Shown here piece by piece: positions 57,957 to 64,000 of a stretch of 64,000 nt of DNA (positions within the stretch are counted from its first letter, which is position 1; each line of letters opens with the position of its first letter). The position numbers and the translations under genes were made by a program. Under the pieces are notes generated by a model. That model had not been told where the DNA came from and searched no databases. It saw nothing but the letters and a program-made list of their open reading frames with translations. This stretch comes from Fistulifera solaris (taxonomy: Eukaryota; Bacillariophyta; Bacillariophyceae; Naviculales; Stauroneidaceae): assembly GCA_030295235.1 (NCBI GenBank), contig AP026169.1, positions 852,093 through 916,092 on the forward strand, written 5' to 3'.

Positions 57957-58493
57957 GTGCACACGCTGTATCGACCTTTCCATTACATATTTTTCTGGTT
58001 AATTTTTTATAATGACAGGACGCAAAAGATCAATCGATCCTGGCTGCTGTTTGTCGCAGTACTCGCGATTACTTTCATGAGCACCGACGCCTTTTGGTGG
58101 TCATCGAACAACAAAGACGCAAGTAAGGAAGAAGCAGTCGCAGCCAAACAGGAAGAGAAGGAACATATACCGCAGCTTGTCCTGACGACAGAAAGTGCTC
58201 GACATGCGGCTGCTCAAGGTCTGGTCGAAGAGCTCAAACATCACCTTAAAGAAGAAGATGTACACGCAACCGACGAGAATGGCTGGGCTGCCTTGCATGA
58301 GGCAGCAAGGGCTGGGCATCTTGATGCGGTGAAGACACTCTTGGATCATGGGGCCGATGTACATGCCAGAACTGGGAAACAACAAGATGGAGGATCCGTT
58401 TTGCATTGGGCCAAGCGCTTTCTGGGAGAGGAGCATGCTGTTGTCACGTACTTGGAACAGCTTGGTGCAATTGATATCGGTCCGGAGCTGTAA
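57957..58493 (+). CDS. Secreted or ER ankyrin-repeat protein, paralogous to the P4H C-terminus
   Basis: 178 residues. A hydrophobic segment (RSWLLFVAVLAITFMSTDAFWWSS) acts as signal peptide or anchor; the preceding 28 residues may be untranslated if a later Met is used. After a charged linker come LVLTTESARHAAAQGLVEELKHHLKEEDVHATDENGWAALHEAARAGHLDAVKTLLDHGADVHART, two ankyrin repeats, and the C-terminus LEQLGAIDIGPEL. The P4H gene 590 bp upstream has the same arrangement (DAFWSFRQKEN near its start; GALDAGPEL at its end) plus the oxygenase, so this gene looks like a tandem duplicate that lost, or never had, the catalytic domain. The frame is intact. Confidence 0.8.
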   Translation: MHTLYRPFHYIFFWLIFYNDRTQKINRSWLLFVAVLAITFMSTDAFWWSSNNKDASKEEAVAAKQEEKEHIPQLVLTTESARHAAAQGLVEELKHHLKEEDVHATDENGWAALHEAARAGHLDAVKTLLDHGADVHARTGKQQDGGSVLHWAKRFLGEEHAVVTYLEQLGAIDIGPEL

Positions 58494-58984
58494 TTTACAT
58501 CTTAGATTGATGAAGTGTTCATTGCAGTTCTCTCTACATTTTCTAATTAGTTGTGTATCGAATTCATAATCCTCGCAGATTCTTCGATTCCCGACATCGA
58601 TGAATCCAACCGCCTGTTTAGCAATTTGATAAGCGCGTCAGTATGAGGCTAGATAGACGAAATTTGTTTCGAAATGGCATGCGAGAAAGTCATCATATAC
58701 ATTGCCACTCCTCGGGTGGCCTCGCCGGTAGATACGCGGAGGGGCGACTTATTGTTTTTGTTTCTATACCTAGAGATGAGTCTAGAACATGCAACATATC
58801 TTTTCTACAATGCTTTGCACTTCATTCATCTCCCACAGAACTTAACGCATCCAAACACCTTCGAAAGTCGATGGCTTCTCCTCTAATAATGAACATTTAT
58901 TTTCCCAACAGAAAGAATTACTGCTACGTCGAATAACGTAAATTTTACTTCCATTGCTGATAGAGAAATAATAATATCACCTTG
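58494..58984. other. Convergent intergenic region
   Basis: 3' flanks of the ankyrin gene and the plastid membrane protein gene. No gene recognised. Confidence 0.5.
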
Positions 58985-59665
58985 TTAACTCTTAGAAAGG
59001 AAATAAGCTGAAAAAGCGGCTCGAATCTGAATGCCCGTGATCGCTTCTACCACAGGAATTGCCAAAAGAACAAACAAGAGCGGCAACGTGACTTTTGAAT
59101 AAGGACGAGTGTATGCAACCAAGTAAGAAAAGGTCATGGTTTGATCAGTGACGGTAGCTGCATCGGAAGGTTTGACGGCCAGTAACCCAGGATTACGGGC
59201 TACCATCGCCATGGCTTTGTCTTTGCCAAAGATTTCGCTGTAAGCTTCGAGCGATGGTTTGAACCATGTGCGCTCAAAAAGAAAGACAGACGGGTAAGTC
59301 GATCACCATTTGCTTTGCAACATCGTCCCCATACAATTTAGCAAGCTCTTGAAATGCACTGCGAGCCTGTTTTTCGGAAATATCCGTCAACCGACGACGC
59401 TCATTGCGAGACTCCATTTGCGCTTTCATTTTGTCAGACATGCCAAGCGTCGTAAAAGGACTAGGCTTTGGCGGCTCGCGTTGAAACGGAAACTTTTCAT
59501 TGTAGAAGGCAATGGCTTCGTCGATTGGTTTGCGAGAAACAGCGTACCGAACGATGCGATAGCTATTGGCGAACGATTTTGTCGGAGCAAACGCTTGCGA
59601 GCAAGCGCAAAGGCTCGCGAGAAGGACAAAAGAGGAAACGTCGAAAGGTGCCGAACAGAAGTCAT
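58985..59665 (-). CDS. Plastid-targeted membrane protein of unknown function, two apparent frameshifts
   Basis: From ATG 59665 the leader reads MTSVRHLSTFPL, then LLASLCACSQAFAPTKSFANS after one extra T in TTTT near 59,629. SQA-FAPT is the diatom ASAFAP plastid cleavage motif, the strongest targeting evidence in the window. The middle has KPIDEAIAFYNEKFPFQREPPKPSPFTTLGMSDKMKAQMESRNERRRLTDISEKQARSAFQELAKLYGDDVAKQMV. The C-terminus has RNPGLLAVKPSDAATVTDQTM and two adjacent hydrophobic segments (PYSKVTLPLLFVLLAIPVVEAITGI). A T4 near 59,277 must be T3 to join the last part. I recognise it as a diatom-type plastid protein but cannot name a function. Confidence 0.65.
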
Positions 59666-60164
59666 TATGGAGCTCAAAGAAGCGAACGATGTGAGATCCG
59701 AAGGATTAATTATTGAAATTGATGAATGTGAAGTTATAAGTTCGAGAAAAACAAGAAGCAAAAGGATCGGCATGTTCGAAATGCAAAAGGCGAAAAGTCC
59801 GCATCGGTTGCGTCAGAGAAACAAGACGTCATTCATGACAGGATCGAGTCACGAGTTCTAAAGCGGAGCGGTTTGACATGTCTAAATTCTCAACAAAATG
59901 ATGGAGCGTTTCCAAGTAACGAGTGACAAGCAGGAGATTTTGAGTTTTCTTCTTGAAATGGAGGATTGTTCGACTTCGGCTTTAGGACAAAAGATGCAAG
60001 AAAAGAGTAGAGCATGACCGTCAAAAGACATTTCCAAGAGGAAGAGTTGATGAAGCAAAGGTAGACAAAATCTTAGTTGAAATACATAATGTGGTGGTAA
60101 TAAAATGTCGATAGCTGTAGGAAAATAATGGAATCACCGCCAGTGAAGAAAAGTGCAAATGATC
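59666..60164. other. Intergenic, no gene recognised
   Basis: Promoter region of the plastid protein gene plus the 3' flank of the small secreted protein gene. A plus-strand frame 59310-59861 is antisense and not supported. Confidence 0.5.
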
Positions 60165-60593
60165 TCAAACTACTTCGACAGAGGCGAGTGGGTTGGGGCA
60201 GACAGACGAGATGATAAATGTTTCAAAGACGGTCTCACAAGCAGAAAACTCTGCCATTGACATGTCAATATCTCCTTCTGTCTCCTTTAACGTCGGTGAC
60301 TTGTTCAGATCTTTGCTGTACTGGAAACCACAGTGTTTCGGCGTTACATCAAAGAAATACACTTGAAGATTCTCTTCCGACTCATTCGTGTGGGCTACGA
60401 TGCGTCTGTGGTATTCATGCTCCTGAGTGATCGTGCAGCTTCCAAGCTTGTGATTACTAGTTTGAAAGTGATCAATCATCATGTGCAATGAGAAGCAAGG
60501 ACACGAAACGGCTCCGCGGAGATTCGACGCGGCCAAACACTGGTAAAGAGTGCTGGTAATTACAAGCAGAAGATGAAAGGTAAAGATCCTCAT
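60165..60593 (-). CDS. Small secreted protein of unknown function
   Basis: 142 residues, intact. The N-terminus RIFTFHLLLVITSTLYQCLAASNLRG is a clear signal peptide. The mature part has five or six Cys (SCPCFS, SCTITQ, KHCGF, SACETV, VCPNP), which suggests disulfides, and no membrane segment. It contains DIDMSMAEF near the C-terminus. Family unknown. Confidence 0.65.
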   Translation of the reverse strand: MRIFTFHLLLVITSTLYQCLAASNLRGAVSCPCFSLHMMIDHFQTSNHKLGSCTITQEHEYHRRIVAHTNESEENLQVYFFDVTPKHCGFQYSKDLNKSPTLKETEGDIDMSMAEFSACETVFETFIISSVCPNPLASVEVV

Positions 60594-60985
60594 TCTTTCT
60601 CGGTTATCAAAGGTGCAGATGCAAAAGGAAACAAAGTACTAGGTATGATGAGGAATTACAAGTAATAATGCATGTAAATGATAATGGCATGAAAAGTGAA
60701 ATGCGGTGCGTGTTGCGAGTTCGGGTGGAGGAATTCAACGATCAAAGAAAAACCTTGAATCTTGTTTCTTTCCTTTTATGAACAATACAGAGCACATATG
60801 AATACCGAATAGACAAAATACCAATAATTGTAAGCAGCTCGTCGGGAGTCGGGACTCATGCTCACAGGGCAATACTTGTACCTGGTAATATGCCTATAAA
60901 GGCATCACAAATCACGAGTCACGAGGAGACAAGAGGCATTGTACAGATAATCAGTGATTCGCAACTAAAAATGCTCAACTATAGC
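60594..60985. other. Intergenic, no gene recognised
   Basis: About 390 bp of upstream sequence for the small secreted protein; a gtacctggtaata motif lies at about 60,879-60,891. Confidence 0.5.
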
Positions 60986-63419
60986 TTATCTTATCGTGTC
61001 AACATTCATGGTGACCAGTAGTGACCGCAAACTTTGTATTATTTCCGGGTTTGATGGTATTGGTTTTTTCCAGACCAGATTGGCGCCTGCTTTGAAGAAG
61101 AGTTCATCCAAATCATTACCTGAGCATCCGATGACAATGGCATTTATTTTGTTTCGCCGTAATGCAATCACAACATCCGTACCCAGAAGCACACCTCCTG
61201 CCATGTATTGATCCATCACAATCACATGGAACTCTTCTTTGCACATATTTTCAGCGCTTCTTCACCCGTAGCTGCTTCGAAGATTACACAATTCGGCGCA
61301 ATTGATTTTCAAACCGTCGTTTCAGCATAGTGCGATTAATTTGAATGTCATCAACAATAAGAACACGTATGGGTTCCTGGATAGCCTCATTGGATTTAAA
61401 CCTCAAATTGATTGACACGCCACTACCATCTGACTGCACTTCGTTGCAAACTTCGAATGGTACCAATACAACACAATCAGTCCCCTGCCTGACCGTGGGA
61501 TCACTGACAAAGTGAATCGAACCGCGCATGAGGTCAACAATCTGTCGCGAAATGGTTAACCCCAGACCCGAACCTGGTGCACCACCACGTGTTATGAAAC
61601 GGTGGAAAATACGCTCTTGGTCCTCTTTCGGTATACCCGGTCCAGTGTCACTGCACACGTATTGAATCCATTCCTTCCCATTGTGTCCTATGATTTTTGC
61701 AGAAAGGATAATGGACCCTGATGATGTGAACTTGATTGCATTTGAGGTGATGTTTGTTAAGACTTGACCCATTCTGGAAATGTCTCCAAAGACCCATTCT
61801 TTGCCCGATGGAATTTCCGAATCGTCAACGAGCAGGTCAACCCTTCCATGACATGCCGGACTCATCATTTTCTGCGTTTCGCGTAATAGAACCTTAATAG
61901 AAAAAAATGTTGCGATGCAAACCTAGTTTTCCTTCCTCTAGCTTCCGACTGTCAAGTAGATTGTTCATCACTCGCGACATGAAATTGCTACATAATTTCA
62001 TGCTTTCAACTAACTCTTGAGCTTCCGCAGAATATTATCAGGCATGGTATTCAACGCACTATCAATAGCACCAAGAGGATTCCTGAGTTCATGGGCCAGT
62101 GCAGCAGTAAACTGCCGTTCGACTTCTGCTTTGGCTTTTTCGGCCATAGTCAGTCCTCTCATTGTCGCTTGTGACTTTTTCTGCAAAAGAACTGTATACA
62201 CAAGCAGAGCAACAAAGATGGCAACCACAAACGAAACAACCAGAGCCAAAACGTCTCCAAGCTGAGGATTCTGATCAAATTGGATTGTCAATATCCATTC
62301 ATTGTTGGTGGTTTGCAATTGATGGCTCAACTCGTGACTTTTGTACCATAATCTTTTGATTGCGCCAAGTGGACAACTGATTCGAAGTATTCTCCAGCGG
62401 TTTCATTAAAAGTGTAGTCTGTCCGTGTGAGTAGAAATTCCATTGAGTTCGCCGTCAAGGTCTCGTAAATAGAACTTCTGTTGATTAACGTGTCCCAATG
62501 AATAAGAGCAGTCGCAAAACCCCATCTAGGGTACTCCACACCATCGACTTCAATGATGTGACTTCGGCTCATGACAGGCAATCTCGCAATAAAGTACATA
62601 CCACAATTGGGACACTGCAGCAAAGGACGTGGTCCAGCAATTCCGACCACTTCTTGCTTCATTGATTGTCTAGCAATGAACTTGTAAACCGCATGATTCA
62701 ACAAATCTAGCCCAAAAGCATCCGTGTTATCGAGAAATGACACGCCATCATCAAAATCTTCTGTATTATTGATTGGATTGACCAAGCAAATAATCCCACC
62801 TGGTGCCAGCTGAATACTATGCAGAACGCCGTCCATTTGCGCACTTTCTTTGATATTGGAAGCCAGTTGATCGAAGCGACGAATAAGTTGCGCATCATCG
62901 CATATTCCAGTAACATTTCGATAGAGTCGCACGTTTAGATCACTCGTATTGTACGGAAGGAAAGGGCGCTTCTCCACTCTATCCGGTAAAGAAGCAAACA
63001 TTTCAAGTTCGACAGCAAATTGTGCCATGGAAAATAAAGGTAAAATAGCATAGTCGAGTTCTTTTGAAAACCATCTTCCAATTTCAATGGCAAGATCTCT
63101 TATTGCGCGGACTTGTCTTTCATTGTGAGAATCCGTCAATACCCAAAAATAGCTATGCCGGCTCCAAAAGTATTACAAAAACGAGGACACTGAAAAGAAG
63201 CATGACTGATCGACTCTCGTAGTTGATGAGAAACATTTTGCCCGTGATTTTGGTGCGCTTGTCGCCTTCGTTTGAGTCAGAAGCAACTGTTGATACAGAA
63301 TACGGAAGCGTCGGTTCATATTGTGTCATCGTCCGCGCCTTTTCTACATCGGTTTCTTCTGTTAGCACAGCAGCTTTAACACGACGTTGGCCGACGGGCA
63401 TTTTGATTCTTCGTTTCAC
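60986..63419 (-). CDS. Hybrid sensor histidine kinase with CHASE-like sensor and receiver domain (many frame breaks)
   Basis: Order: cytoplasmic N-tail; TM1 (VMLLFSVLVFVILF); ~270-residue extracytoplasmic sensor resembling CHASE (LPLFSMAQFAVELEMF, GIICLVNPIN, FIARLPV, WGFATALIHWDTLI); TM2 (VLALVVSFVVAIFVALLVYTVLL); HisKA with phospho-His in ALAHELRNPLGAI; HATPase (N box ITSNAIKF, DTGPGIP, GSGLGLTIS); receiver (VLIVDDIQINR, phospho-Asp in VIVMDQYM, KKPIP). At least seven breaks occur, including T4 near 63,165, A4 near 62,341, TT near 62,028, T7 near 61,905 (needs T6), near 61,292 and AAA near 61,238. All core residues of phosphorelay survive. It is the last gene before the telomere and is transcribed away from it. 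Confidence 0.85.
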
Positions 63420-63676
63420 CCTTGCTTTGTCCTTCTTTGGTCTTTCCCTTTTCGATTACTATGAGATCTAAGGAGAAGACCGTCAATAACAACCAATTAA
63501 GAATGATTTGAAAGAGCTTTTGAATGATCAATCATTACGATGAGTGAAAAGAAGGGAACGAAGAACGAGCATTTGGTGTGGCAGCGGCCCATATCTAGTA
63601 CTGTACATTCGGTCTTTACCAGTAGCCGTTGCAACTGTTCTTTACTGTGGATGGTGAATTGGGCACTCAAAACAGG
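63420..63676. other. Telomere-proximal spacer and sensor kinase promoter
   Basis: Only 257 bp between the first Met of the sensor kinase and the telomere array. No subtelomeric satellite or degenerate telomere repeat is present on the centromeric side. Confidence 0.6.
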
Positions 63677-64000
63677 TTAGGGTTAGGGTTAGGGTTAGGG
63701 TTAGGGTTAGGGTTAGGGTTAGGGTTAGGGTTAGGGTTAGGGTTAGGGTTAGGGTTAGGGTTAGGGTTAGGGTTAGGGTTAGGGTTAGGGTTAGGGTTAG
63801 GGTTAGGGTTAGGGTTAGGGTTAGGGTTGGGGTTAGGGTTAGGGTTAGGGGTTAGGGTTAGGGTTAGGGTTAGGGTTAGGGTTAGGGTTAGGGTTAGGGT
63901 TAGGGTTAGGGTTAGGGTTAGGGTTAGGGTTGGGGTTGAGGGTTGGGGTTAGGGTTGGGGTTAGGGTTAGGGTTAGGGTTAGGGTTAGGGTTAGGGTTAG
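63677..64000 (+). repeat. Telomere, (TTAGGG)n
   Basis: 324 bp of TTAGGG units, nearly perfect, running G-strand 5'->3' to the end of the window, so this is the right chromosome end. Variant units TTGGGG appear near 63,827 and between 63,928 and 63,960 (with one TTGAGGG), and one unit has an extra G near 63,850. Confidence 0.99.

Noticed and set aside
59310-59861. 183-codon plus-strand frame
   Set aside because: Antisense to the plastid membrane protein, which has a clear presequence and domains.
63629-63952. 107-codon open frame of Leu-Gly and Val-Arg repeats
   Set aside because: It is only the translation of the TTAGGG telomere array; not a gene.
1-64000. CRISPR arrays, operons, bacterial-type promoters
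   Set aside because: None seen; the introns, telomere and gene families show a eukaryotic nuclear chromosome.

Overview
This is the right-hand end of a chromosome from a diatom, most likely Phaeodactylum tricornutum or a close relative. The last 324 bases are a (TTAGGG)n array with its G-rich strand running 5'->3' off the end, so the window is a telomere plus about 63 kb of subtelomere. The diatom assignment rests on several things: three heat-shock-factor genes and a pair of bZIP-like genes in 40 kb, short GT-AG introns (about 60-120 bp), a plastid presequence with an ASAFAP-like SQAFAPT cleavage motif, a prolyl-4-hydroxylase fused to ankyrin repeats, and a Ty1/copia remnant of the diatom type. 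No database search could be run, so all names come from motif recognition.

Layout. 0-21 kb is mostly housekeeping: the C-terminus of a BET/NET-domain chromatin protein, eIF4E, a plastid-type alpha/beta hydrolase, the spliceosome-disassembly factor TFIP11/Ntr1, HSF-a, a type II membrane glycosyltransferase-like protein, an ArfGAP-like protein lacking its arginine finger, RRP36 (pre-rRNA processing) and a three-exon pyruvate kinase. 22-34 kb holds two paralogous bZIP-like genes on either side of a complete Ty3/gypsy element (23941-28902; 197-bp LTRs, 5-bp target-site duplication GAGCT), then a four-exon globin and HSF-b. 35.5-42.3 kb holds three consecutive serine-rich reading regions built from short recurring motifs, which I do not recognise. 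42-51 kb holds a secreted protein with two CBM6-like modules, a mitochondrial-type J-domain protein, a protein kinase and HSF-c. 51.5-53.6 kb is an internally deleted Ty1/copia element. 55.8-63.4 kb holds a prolyl-4-hydroxylase/ankyrin protein, a second ankyrin protein with a similar C-terminus, a plastid membrane protein, a small secreted protein and a hybrid sensor histidine kinase that starts only about 260 bp from the telomere array.

Two window-wide signals stand out. (1) Very many otherwise well-conserved genes are interrupted by single-base frame breaks, mostly a missing base in a short homopolymer, and these become denser toward the telomere. This is either residual long-read consensus error or genuine decay, and it decides how most of the genes should be read. 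(2) The 9-mer TACTCCGTA (or its complement) occurs ten times, always between genes and nine times upstream of an annotated start, where about 0.5 occurrences would be expected by chance.

Functionally the subtelomeric half is rich in regulators and sensors (HSFs, bZIP-like proteins, kinase, histidine kinase) and in secretory or cell-surface proteins (CBM6, P4H, GT-like), interspersed with LTR elements. No operon-like organisation, RNA gene or CRISPR array was recognised.
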